Positions 9,413-17,519 of a DNA stretch of 64,000 bases are shown here, piece after piece. The stretch is from Rhizobium leguminosarum. Lineage in GTDB: Bacteria > Pseudomonadota > Alphaproteobacteria > Rhizobiales > Rhizobiaceae. Under the pieces are notes generated by a model. The model saw only the letters and a program-made list of their open reading frames with translations. It made no database searches and was not told the origin of the DNA. A program made the position numbers and the translations under genes. The DNA is taken from NCBI RefSeq assembly GCF_002953715.1, contig NZ_CP025016.1, positions 290,351-354,350 of the forward strand, given 5' to 3'. Each line of letters opens with the position of its first letter. Positions within the stretch are counted from its first letter, which is position 1.

Positions 9413-9850
9413 CTATTGCGGGTCGATGTCGCCGGTCGGACCGCCTGCGGCCCACGCATAAATTTCCCAGAGATTATCGTCAGGATCGGCGAAATAGACG
9501 CATCGCGCGTTCCAGACATAGTCCTGCGGTGGCGCCTGGAAGAGTACGCCCGCGGTCTTCAGCTCCGCATAGGCAGCATCGACCTGCTCCGGTGAGGCGA
9601 GCTCGATGGCCGCGCAGGCCTTGTGCACACCCGGAGGAGCCCGGCGGCTTGAGACACCGGTATTCTCAGCGATATGCGCGATCTCCCAGAGCGCCAGCGT
9701 CACGCCCGCCCCTTTGAAATCGGCAAAACCGGGAGCACGACGGCGCGGTTTGAAGCCAAGCCGCTCGACATAGAAGGCCGATGCCTTGTCGATATCCTCG
9801 ACCAAAAAGCAGATGTCGGTAATCGGATTGGTTTGGGCAAAAGCGGTCAT
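9413..9850 (-). CDS. VOC (glyoxalase/dioxygenase) family protein
   Basis: A 145-residue vicinal-oxygen-chelate protein with paired beta-alpha-beta-beta-beta modules. It has the usual N-terminal pattern (ICFLVEDIDKASAFYVERLG) and the C-terminal metal-ligand region (YFADPDDNLWEIYAW, with the glutamate ligand). Such proteins act as glyoxalases, ring-cleaving dioxygenases or resistance proteins; the function here is unknown. It sits between the AraC regulator and the ABC importer on the same strand, so it may act on the imported compound. Confidence 0.85.
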   Translation of the reverse strand: MTAFAQTNPITDICFLVEDIDKASAFYVERLGFKPRRRAPGFADFKGAGVTLALWEIAHIAENTGVSSRRAPPGVHKACAAIELASPEQVDAAYAELKTAGVLFQAPPQDYVWNARCVYFADPDDNLWEIYAWAAGGPTGDIDPQ

Positions 9851-9956
9851 GTGGGCCTCCTGATGGGAAAAGCCTCGCAGACCGCAGCCTCAAGAGATTT
9901 CAAATTCGTGCGGTTGTCTTTCGCAAAATTGCTGATTTCGCTCGGCGAGCGCCGAC

Positions 9957-10820
9957 TCAGAGACGAACCGATCGCTGGTATTCCTTCGGCGTCGCCCCCA
10001 TCAGACGGCGAAAGACGCTGGAAAAATGGGCCTGGCTGGAAAAGCCTGTGGCATAAGCGATGTTTGCCAGCGTCTCCTTGCCGTCGGCGAGGTAAAGCCG
10101 CGCCCGCTCGATCCGGCGTTCGAGAACGAAACGATGCGGCGCCAAACCCGCCGCCCGTTTGAATTCCCGGCTGAAATGAAACGGACTCATATGGGCCACC
10201 CCGGCCAGCTCCTCCACACTCAGATCGGATTTGCCAAGGAGGTTCTCGATGTAATCGATCACACGCCGGAGATTGTCCGATGTCAGCGGACGATCGCCGG
10301 CTTCAGGTTTGGCGCCCAGCAGCTTTACGACGCAACAGGCGAGCGCCATCCCCAGATGCTGCATCAGAAGCGGGTCGGCGTGTCCGGTCTTCTCGGCGGC
10401 AAGCGCAAGAGACAGCGCAACCTGCAGCGTTGTCGGATCAGTCGTCGCGCTGAGAGCGTCGCTGTCCCAATGCTCGGGATCGAAGCGAGAGCCGCCAATG
10501 CCGCTGTAAAGCGCCGGTGACTGGAAAATCGAGATATAATCCGCCGCATCGCCATCGACTTCAAGGACGGTGGCGGCCGGTTGAAATCCCAGGGTGAACG
10601 CATGCCTCTCGACTTTGCGGAATGCCCCGCTTCCAAGGCGGTAGGCATATTTGCCGTGCGCCGTGCGGTTGATCGAAATTCTATGAAGGGAGCCCCTCGA
10701 CACCATTTGCCCCGCAGCGCTGCGATAGGTCTCGACGATCATGTCGCGTTGAACGAAGGCCTTGTAGCCCCCGAGGGATGGCCGGCTTATTGAGAAAATC
10801 TGCGGGTCGATGTCGGGCAT
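9957..10820 (-). CDS. AraC-family transcriptional regulator
   Basis: A 287-residue regulator with an N-terminal ligand-sensing half and a C-terminal AraC/XylS DNA-binding domain of two helix-turn-helix motifs (about 190-287), including SVEELAGVAHMSPFHFSREFKR and the second helix near GFSSQAHFSSVFRR. It lies upstream of, and in the same direction as, the VOC gene and the NMT1-type importer, and is the most likely local regulator. A divergent CUT2 sugar operon begins on the other side, so it may act there instead. Confidence 0.88.
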   Translation of the reverse strand: MPDIDPQIFSISRPSLGGYKAFVQRDMIVETYRSAAGQMVSRGSLHRISINRTAHGKYAYRLGSGAFRKVERHAFTLGFQPAATVLEVDGDAADYISIFQSPALYSGIGGSRFDPEHWDSDALSATTDPTTLQVALSLALAAEKTGHADPLLMQHLGMALACCVVKLLGAKPEAGDRPLTSDNLRRVIDYIENLLGKSDLSVEELAGVAHMSPFHFSREFKRAAGLAPHRFVLERRIERARLYLADGKETLANIAYATGFSSQAHFSSVFRRLMGATPKEYQRSVRL

Positions 10821-11185
10821 TGTTTCATTCTCCCTAGCAGGGGAGAGGCAAGTTGCGCGCCAAGTGAGCGAAGGTTCGCGCTAGATATCAACGTCGCAGC
10901 ATAAAACCCGACGGTGCCCATTAATTCGTGATTTTACGCCTGCTGTCGCGCCACACGGCACCAGGGCCTGGCAGGAGTTGAGCCTCGGCAAATTTGGTCG
11001 CATGCGCAAGAATTATGCAGTGCATGTTTCTTCTTGATCGGCCCGCTCGCGGGAAACCGCAGCCAGAAATGAGCGTTTGCTCCGTCCACTCTTTTCATCG
11101 GAGAGCGTCATTTTGGAAATTCCTTTCTCCCCATTCTCATTAGTCTACTTAATTTATAGACATAACTGAATTGGAGAGAATGGTA
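10821..11185. promoter_or_regulatory. divergent promoter region between AraC regulator and CUT2 sugar operon
   Basis: This 365-bp region has no gene. Near its right end, GTCTA (11143-11147) and TAGAC (11157-11161) form an inverted repeat around the AT-rich spacer CTTAATTTA, which looks like a regulator site or the promoter of the sugar-binding protein gene. The ribosome-binding site of that gene, GGAGAG, lies at 11173-11178. Confidence 0.4.
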
Positions 11186-12199
11186 ATGAGCATCGAAAAG
11201 TCCGGAAGCGGTCTCGGAAGACGAGATCTGTTGAAACTGTCTGCCGCGGCCGGGGCCGTCGTCGCGGGTGCTGCTCTGGTCGGGCAGCAGCCGGTTTTCG
11301 CGGCCGACGAAGAACTGTCGCTGAAAGGCAAGCGCATCGCCATCAGCGCAACCGGCACCGATCACTTCTTCGACCTGCAGGCCTATAATGCCCAGATCGA
11401 AGAGGTAAAGCGCCTCGGTGGCGAGCCGATCGCCGTCGATGCCGGACGCAACGACGGCAAGCTGGTCTCGCAATTGCAGACGTTGATTGCCCAGAAGCCG
11501 GATGCGATCGTTCAAATCCTCGGCACCCTCAGCGTCATCGATCCCTGGCTGAAGAAGGCGCGCGATGCCGGGATCCCGGTTCTGACCGTCGACGTCGGCT
11601 CGACCAATTCGATCAACAACACCACCTCCGACAACTGGGGCATCGGCAAGGACCTGGCGCTGCAGCTCGTCTCCGATATCGGCGGCGAAGGCAATATCGT
11701 CGTCTTCAACGGCTTCTACGGCGTGACCCCCTGCGCGATCCGCTACGACCAACTGGTCAATGTCGTCAAATATTTCCCAAAGGTGAAAATCCTCCAGCCG
11801 GAATTGCGCGACGTCATCCCGAACACCGTGCAGGACGCCTTCACGCAGATCACGGCGATCCTCAACAAATATCCGGAAAAGGGTTCGATCAAGGCGATCT
11901 GGTCGGCCTGGGACATTCCGCAGCTTGGCGCGACCCAGGCTTTGGCTGCCGCCGGGCGGACCGAGATTCGGACCTATGGCGTCGATGGCAGCCCGGAAGT
12001 GCTGCAGCTCATCGCCGATCCGAATTCGCCGGCCGGCGCCGATGTCGCCCAGCAGCCGGCAGAAATCGGCCGCACCGCCATCCGCAACGTCGCCAAGATG
12101 CTCGCCGGCCAGACGCTGCCGCGCGAGACCTATGTTCCGGCACTGCTCGCCAACAAGACCAATGTCGGCGAAGTCACCAAGAAGCTCGGCATCGGCTGA
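11186..12199 (+). CDS. CUT2 sugar ABC transporter, periplasmic binding protein
   Basis: A 337-residue type 1 periplasmic binding protein of the RbsB/XylF class. The twin-arginine signal (GLGRRDLLKLSAAAGAVVAG) suggests Tat export. Of three possible starts, the ATG at 11186 has the right distance (7 bp) from GGAGAG; the ATG at 11180 is too close to it. It is the first gene of a four-gene importer. A perfect 10-bp hairpin follows the stop codon, which often keeps binding-protein mRNA more abundant than the rest of the operon. Sugar identity is unknown. Confidence 0.9.
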   Translation: MSIEKSGSGLGRRDLLKLSAAAGAVVAGAALVGQQPVFAADEELSLKGKRIAISATGTDHFFDLQAYNAQIEEVKRLGGEPIAVDAGRNDGKLVSQLQTLIAQKPDAIVQILGTLSVIDPWLKKARDAGIPVLTVDVGSTNSINNTTSDNWGIGKDLALQLVSDIGGEGNIVVFNGFYGVTPCAIRYDQLVNVVKYFPKVKILQPELRDVIPNTVQDAFTQITAILNKYPEKGSIKAIWSAWDIPQLGATQALAAAGRTEIRTYGVDGSPEVLQLIADPNSPAGADVAQQPAEIGRTAIRNVAKMLAGQTLPRETYVPALLANKTNVGEVTKKLGIG

Positions 12200-12209
12200 C
12201 ATTGAACCA

Positions 12210-12236
12210 GAGCGATCCGGCCGTGTCGGATCGCTC
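12210..12236 (+). terminator. intercistronic hairpin (attenuator or mRNA stabiliser)
   Basis: GAGCGATCCG (12210-12219) and CGGATCGCTC (12227-12236) form a perfect 10-bp stem with a 7-nt loop between the binding-protein and ATPase genes. There is no U-run after it, so partial termination or protection of the upstream message is more likely than full termination. Confidence 0.6.
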
Positions 12237-12263
12237 GGAATCTGCCCGCCCGGAGAGATCGAC

Positions 12264-13814
12264 ATGACGGCCATTTCGTTGAAGCAGCCGGTGACGGCAC
12301 GCGACGACATCATCCGCTTTGAAGGCATCGTCAAGCATTTCGGCGGTGCGCAGGCGCTTGCCGGTGCGTCGCTGATCGTCAGGCGCGGCACCATCCACGG
12401 TCTCGTCGGCCAGAACGGCGCCGGCAAGTCGACGCTGATCAAGCTACTGGCCGGTCTTCACCAGCCCGATGGCGGCCGGATCGAGATCGAAGGGCGAACA
12501 TTCGACAGGCTGACACCGCATCTTGCCGAAGAGCTCGGCATCCATTTCATTCACCAGGACCGGCTGCTGGTGCCGACGTTTACTGTCGGCGAAGCCCTGT
12601 ACCTCGGCCGGGAACCCCGCATTGCGGGCACACCGTTCCTCGACCGGCGACTGATGCAGCGCCGTGCGTCTGACATTCTCAATGACTATTTCGGTATCCG
12701 GTTGCCGAACGCCGCCTTGATCGGCGAATTGTCGACTGCCGAAAAACAGATCGTGCAAATCACCCGCGCGCTCCTCAATCAGCCGAAGGTGCTCGTCTTC
12801 GACGAGCCGACGGCCGCCTTGGTGCGCCGCGAGGCCGATATCCTCTTCCGGTTGATCCGCCGTCTGCGCGACGAAGGCGTCACCATCATCTATATCTCGC
12901 ATTACCTGAACGAAATCGAAGAGCTCTGCGACCACGTCACCGTGCTGCGCAATGGGCTGGACGTCGCCTCCGTGCCGATCGGGGAGACCTCAGCCAGCGC
13001 GATTGCGCGGCTGATGGTCGAACGTGATATCAAGGAGATGTTTCCAAAGCCGCAAGTGACGCCGGGCGAGGAAATCCTCAAGGTCGAGCAGCTGTCGGCG
13101 CCAGGGAAATATAGCGACGTGAGTTTCACGCTTCGACGCGGCGAGGTGCTCGGCCTCACCGGCCTGCTCGGCTCCGGCGCGAAGGAGCTGGTCCGCACTC
13201 TCTTCGGTCTGGAGACCCCGACTTCCGGCAATATCGAGATCAGCGGCAAGGCTGCCCGTTTCAACAATCCCACCCAGGCAGCTGGTCGCGAGATCGCCCT
13301 GGTGCCGGAAGACCGGCGTCGCCACGGCGTCGCGCTCGACCTCAGCGTCGCGGAAAATATCAGCCTTTCCAGCCTTGGCCGCTTTACGCGTTTCGGCTTT
13401 CTCGATCGCAGACGCGAACAGAGAGAAGTGGACGCTCTGATTGCGCGACTGCAGGTGAAGACCAATGGGCGCGATGCCCTGCTACGCACGCTTTCGGGCG
13501 GCAACCAGCAGAAGGTGGCCATCGCCAAGTGGCTGAGCCGCCGTTCCGAGGTCTATCTCCTCGACGAGCCGACGGTCGGCGTCGATATCGGCTCCAAGGT
13601 CGAAATCTATACGCTGATCGGCGAACTCGCGTCGCGCGGCGCCGGCGTCATCGTGCTGTCTTCGGATCTGCCCGAGCTCGTCGGCATCACCGATCGCATC
13701 CTGGTGCTCTTCCGCGGCCGCGTGGTGCGGGAATTCATATCGTCGGAGACCACGGCGGATGCCGTGTTGGCTCAATCGACCGGATCATCCGAGGGACATC
13801 GCCATGTCGGCTGA
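12264..13814 (+). CDS. CUT2 sugar ABC transporter, duplicated ATP-binding protein
   Basis: A 516-residue fused ATPase of the RbsA/XylG type with two nucleotide-binding domains. The first has Walker A GQNGAGKST (about 49-57) but a degenerate signature (LSTAEKQIVQITRAL). The second has the usual degenerate P-loop of this family (GLLGSGAKEL) with a good signature (LSGGNQQKVAIAKWL) and Walker B (VYLLDEPTVGVD). The ATG at 12264 follows GGAGAG; upstream in-frame sequence overlaps the binding-protein gene and is not coding. The end overlaps the first permease gene by 11 bp. Confidence 0.93.
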   Translation: MTAISLKQPVTARDDIIRFEGIVKHFGGAQALAGASLIVRRGTIHGLVGQNGAGKSTLIKLLAGLHQPDGGRIEIEGRTFDRLTPHLAEELGIHFIHQDRLLVPTFTVGEALYLGREPRIAGTPFLDRRLMQRRASDILNDYFGIRLPNAALIGELSTAEKQIVQITRALLNQPKVLVFDEPTAALVRREADILFRLIRRLRDEGVTIIYISHYLNEIEELCDHVTVLRNGLDVASVPIGETSASAIARLMVERDIKEMFPKPQVTPGEEILKVEQLSAPGKYSDVSFTLRRGEVLGLTGLLGSGAKELVRTLFGLETPTSGNIEISGKAARFNNPTQAAGREIALVPEDRRRHGVALDLSVAENISLSSLGRFTRFGFLDRRREQREVDALIARLQVKTNGRDALLRTLSGGNQQKVAIAKWLSRRSEVYLLDEPTVGVDIGSKVEIYTLIGELASRGAGVIVLSSDLPELVGITDRILVLFRGRVVREFISSETTADAVLAQSTGSSEGHRHVG

Positions 13815-14823
13815 AGTGGAATTCGCGCCTTCCGGTTTTTCCGCTGTGGAACCGCCTCCCCGGCCGGCCGGCAATATTGCGGCTGCGGCATTGCGCTTCG
13901 GATCGCTGATCGCTTTCGCCGCCATCCTGATCATCTTCTCGTTGACCGCACCCTATTTCCTCAGCATCGGCAATATCGGCAACGTGCTTGGCCAATCGGC
14001 CATCTCGGGCGTGCTTGCCATCGGGCTGACGATCGTGCTGATTGCCGGCGGCTCCAATGTCGTCACCGGTGGCATCGACCTGTCGCTCGCTGCCAATATG
14101 GGCCTCAGCGCCGCCGTCTATGCGAGCCTGACGCAACTCGGCTACAGCGATGCAACGGCGATTGCCGCGACAATCTTGACTGGCGCCCTGATCGGCACGG
14201 TCAATGCCGTTGCCGTCGTCTATGCCGGTATCGTGCCGCTGCTGGCCACGCTGGCTGTGATGAACGTCGTCGCCGGCCTGGAGTTGGTACTGACCGGCAA
14301 TACCGTCCTGCCGGCCTCGACGCCCTTCCTATCGGCGCTCTCGGCCTCGGATCCTTTCGGCATCCCGGTTCTTGCCTATGTGCTCCTCGGCTTCACGGCG
14401 ATCACCACGGCGATCGTGCAATATACCCCGCTCGGCCTGCGTCTCTACGCCGTCGGTGAGTTTCCGGATGCGGCGCGTGCCGCAGGTCTGCCGCTTCGAC
14501 GGCTGCTGGCCGGCGCCTTCGTCGCCAGCGGCGTCTCCGGTGGCATCGCCGGCATCCTTTCGGTTTCCTATCTGAGCGGCAGCACGACCGGCGCCGGCGA
14601 GATGCTGTTGCCCGTCGTCGTGACGGCCCTGCTCGGCTCGGTCTTTTCGCGCCGGCTGGTTCCAACGGTCACGGGGACGCTGCTTTCGGCTCTTTTGGTC
14701 GGCTTCCTGGTCAACGGTTTCCAGCTGCTGAATATTTCGAGCACGCTGGTCAGCGGCGTCCAGGGCGTGCTCATTCTCATCGTCGTTTCCGCGACCACGC
14801 TGCTGCGCCGACAGGAGGCCTGA
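13804..14823 (+). CDS. CUT2 sugar ABC transporter permease 1
   Basis: A 339-residue multi-spanning inner-membrane protein of the BPD_transp_2 family (RbsC type), with many hydrophobic helices and the family segment GGIDLSLAANMG. The start at 13804 overlaps the end of the ATPase gene, showing translational coupling. It pairs with the second permease gene, which begins 2 bp after its stop, so the importer channel is a heterodimer. Confidence 0.92.
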   Translation: MSAEVEFAPSGFSAVEPPPRPAGNIAAAALRFGSLIAFAAILIIFSLTAPYFLSIGNIGNVLGQSAISGVLAIGLTIVLIAGGSNVVTGGIDLSLAANMGLSAAVYASLTQLGYSDATAIAATILTGALIGTVNAVAVVYAGIVPLLATLAVMNVVAGLELVLTGNTVLPASTPFLSALSASDPFGIPVLAYVLLGFTAITTAIVQYTPLGLRLYAVGEFPDAARAAGLPLRRLLAGAFVASGVSGGIAGILSVSYLSGSTTGAGEMLLPVVVTALLGSVFSRRLVPTVTGTLLSALLVGFLVNGFQLLNISSTLVSGVQGVLILIVVSATTLLRRQEA

Positions 14824-14825
14824 CC

Positions 14826-15827
14826 ATGTCGCTCCAGACCCCTACCCCCGCCAGCATCGGCCTGCCGCGTCTTATCGCCGGCGGCCTGGTACGCTATGGG
14901 CTGATCCTCGCCCTGTTTGCGGTGTTTGCCGCCTTTTCCGTGGCAACGCCGACATTCCTGACGCCTGCGAACCTGCAGAGCATCCTGGTCAACAATTTCA
15001 CGCTGCTTGCCATCGTCTCCGTCGCCATGACCTTCGCCGTCGCGTCGGGCGGCATCGATCTTTCGGTGGGAACGGCGATGGATTTTGCGAGCTTCGCCTT
15101 CGTTTCGCTCGTCCTCGCCGGGCAGCCGGTGGCAGTCGCCGCACTCGCGGGACTGGCCGCCGGAGCATTCGTCGGCGCCTTCAACGCGCTGCTGATATCA
15201 GGGATCGGCGTGTCGCCCTTCCTCGCCACGCTCGGCACGCTGTTCATCGGCCGCAGCGTGCAGCAGCTGCTGACCAATGGCGGCAATCCGGTTTATCTGC
15301 CGCCGAACGGCGTGCCGGAAGCCTTCCGTTTCCTCGGCCATGGCACGATCGCCGGCTTTCCGGTACCGCTTGCGGCGGCCATCGTCGTCATCGCCGCTGC
15401 TGCCATTGTTTTTGCCCGCACGCGTTTCGGCCGCGTCATCCTATCGATCGGCATCCAGCCGGGCGTCGTGCGCTACTCCGGCATCGCCGCGCCGGCCCAT
15501 GTCGCGGTGACTTTCATCCTGGTCGGGTTGATCGCGGCAATCGCCGGCCTGATCCTGACCGCAACCGTCACCACCTACATCCCCTCCTCTGGCAATGCCT
15601 TCCTGCTGAATGCGATCGGCGCGACCTTCATCGGCACGACGCTCAGCCCACTCGGGCGGCCGAATGTCGGCGGGACCGTTCTCGGCGCGCTGTTGCTCAG
15701 CATCGTCGCCAATGGGCTGCTGCTGACCGATCTGAACTTCTATTGGCAGCAGGTCGGCACGGGAACGCTGATCTTCGCCGTGCTCGCCCTGAGCTTCATC
15801 AACAGAAAGGCCGCCGGCGGCGCTTAA
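14826..15827 (+). CDS. CUT2 sugar ABC transporter permease 2
   Basis: A 333-residue BPD_transp_2 permease, sister of the preceding protein, with the same topology and the motif GGIDLSVGTAMD. AGGAGG in front of the ATG is a strong ribosome-binding site. It is the last gene of the importer operon and converges on glpK with 38 bp between the stops; no clear terminator hairpin is seen there. Confidence 0.92.
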   Translation: MSLQTPTPASIGLPRLIAGGLVRYGLILALFAVFAAFSVATPTFLTPANLQSILVNNFTLLAIVSVAMTFAVASGGIDLSVGTAMDFASFAFVSLVLAGQPVAVAALAGLAAGAFVGAFNALLISGIGVSPFLATLGTLFIGRSVQQLLTNGGNPVYLPPNGVPEAFRFLGHGTIAGFPVPLAAAIVVIAAAAIVFARTRFGRVILSIGIQPGVVRYSGIAAPAHVAVTFILVGLIAAIAGLILTATVTTYIPSSGNAFLLNAIGATFIGTTLSPLGRPNVGGTVLGALLLSIVANGLLLTDLNFYWQQVGTGTLIFAVLALSFINRKAAGGA

Positions 15828-15865
15828 GAGAAGCCGCCACTGCGGTCGTATTTGGGGAAGCTGTT

Positions 15866-17368
15866 CTACCCCACTGAGGCGTCGGAAATCATTCGCGATA
15901 CGGCATTCTTCCAGCCGATGATCTTGCCTTGCCGCTCGGTCTCATCCATCGAAGGGCTGAAGCGGCGGTCGCAGGCCCAGGCCTGCGCAAAATCCCGCTT
16001 GCCTGGCCAGATGCCGGCTTTCGAGCCGGCAAGCCAGGCTGCGCCCAGCGCCGTCGTCTCGCGGATCGCCGAGCGGTCGACGGGGTTTCCGGTCATGTCG
16101 GCCAGGCTCTGCATCGTCCAATCCGAAGCCGCCATGCCGCCATCGACGCGCAACACCGTTTCCAGCTGGTTGACGCCCCAGTCCTTCTTCATCGCCACCA
16201 GCAGATCGAGCGTCTGGTAGGCGACGGATTCAAGCACGGCGCGGGCGAATTCCGCCGGGCCGCTGTTTCGCGTCAGACCGAAGATCGCGCCGCGCGCAGC
16301 CGGATCCCAATAGGGGGCGCCGAGCCCGGTGAAGGCCGGAACGATGTAGACCTGCTGTCCGGGATCGGCCTTGGCGGCAAGCACGCCTGCCTCGGATGCC
16401 TGCCCGATGATGCCGAGGCCGTCGCGCAGCCATTGCACGGCAGCACCGGCGATGAAGATCGAGCCCTCGAGCGCATAGGTCGTCTCGCCGTCGAGTCGAT
16501 AGGCGATCGTCGTCAGCATCCGGTTGGAGGAGGAAACACGATCCCGGCCTGTGTTCAACAGGGCAAAGCAGCCGGTCCCGTAGGTGGATTTCATCATGCC
16601 GGGCTCGAAGCAGGCATTGCCCATCGCCGCCGCCTGCTGGTCGCCGGCGACCCCGAGGATCGGCAGTTCCACGCCGAACAACGCCTTGTCGACGTGGCCG
16701 AAATCATCGGCACATTCCCTGACGTCAGGAAGCATGGCGGCCGGAATGCGGAGAATGCCGAGAAGCTCCTCGTCCCAGGCGCCGTCATCGATATTGTAGA
16801 GCAGCGTCCTCGATGCATTGGTCGCATCGGTGGCATGCACGCGTCCATCAGTCAAATTGTAGATCAGCCAGCTGTCGATCGTGCCGAAGCAGACGTCGCC
16901 CACTTCCGCCTTCTCACGCAGGCCATCGACATTGTCGAGCAGCCAGCGCAGCTTCGTTCCGGAGAAATAAGGGTCGAGCAGCAGCCCGGTCTTGGCGCTG
17001 AACAGCTTCTCGTATCCATCGGCTTTCAGGCTCTCGCACATTTCCGCGGTGCGCCTGTCCTGCCAGACGATCGCGCGGTGAAGCGGTGTCCCGGACCCGC
17101 GGTCCCAGACGACCGCGGTCTCGCGCTGGTTGGTGATGCCGATCGCGGTGATATCGGAGGCGTCAATACCGGCATCGGCGATCGCCCTGCGCACAGTATC
17201 GACGACGGATCGCCAGATTTCGGCGGCGTCGTGCTCCACCCATCCAGGCTGCGGATAATATTGAGTGATCTCCGCTTGCGCCGAGCCGGCCATTTTCATG
17301 TCGCCGTCGAAGACGATCGCACGCGAGGAGGTCGTGCCCTGGTCGATTGAAAGAATATAGCCGCTCAT
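15866..17368 (-). CDS. glpK: glycerol kinase
   Basis: A 500-residue FGGY-family kinase that phosphorylates glycerol to sn-glycerol 3-phosphate in the cytoplasm. Phosphate-binding loop DQGTTSSRAIVFD at the N-terminus, GTGCFALLNTG in the middle and the C-terminal GGMAASDWTMQSLADM match glycerol kinase, and the length is right. It is the last gene of the rhizobial glycerol operon: glycerol enters through the ABC importer encoded upstream, is phosphorylated here and is oxidised by GlpD. Two strong hairpins separate it from the binding-protein gene, so its expression may be set partly independently. Confidence 0.96.
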   Translation of the reverse strand: MSGYILSIDQGTTSSRAIVFDGDMKMAGSAQAEITQYYPQPGWVEHDAAEIWRSVVDTVRRAIADAGIDASDITAIGITNQRETAVVWDRGSGTPLHRAIVWQDRRTAEMCESLKADGYEKLFSAKTGLLLDPYFSGTKLRWLLDNVDGLREKAEVGDVCFGTIDSWLIYNLTDGRVHATDATNASRTLLYNIDDGAWDEELLGILRIPAAMLPDVRECADDFGHVDKALFGVELPILGVAGDQQAAAMGNACFEPGMMKSTYGTGCFALLNTGRDRVSSSNRMLTTIAYRLDGETTYALEGSIFIAGAAVQWLRDGLGIIGQASEAGVLAAKADPGQQVYIVPAFTGLGAPYWDPAARGAIFGLTRNSGPAEFARAVLESVAYQTLDLLVAMKKDWGVNQLETVLRVDGGMAASDWTMQSLADMTGNPVDRSAIRETTALGAAWLAGSKAGIWPGKRDFAQAWACDRRFSPSMDETERQGKIIGWKNAVSRMISDASVG

Positions 17369-17450
17369 ATCCGTCTCCGGCTCGCACGAAACCGCTCCGC
17401 CTGCAAAGGACAGCAGGAGACCGACGTTTCATGAGAGAAAGATTGTGGGT

Positions 17451-17509
17451 GCCACCGGCTTGCTGCCGGTGGCAGGAAGTGACGGCCGGAAGCCTCGCTG
17501 CTTCCGGCC
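17451..17509 (-). terminator. two tandem intercistronic hairpins between glpV and glpK
   Basis: Reading the plus strand, GCCACCGGC/GCCGGTGGC (17451-17473, 9 bp, 5-nt loop) and GGCCGGAAGC/GCTTCCGGCC (17484-17509, 10 bp, 6-nt loop) are both perfect. They follow the glpV stop directly in the transcript and lack a U-run. They probably protect the glpV mRNA 3' end or lower transcription into glpK. Confidence 0.7.
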
Positions 17510-17519
17510 GGGGTCCGCC

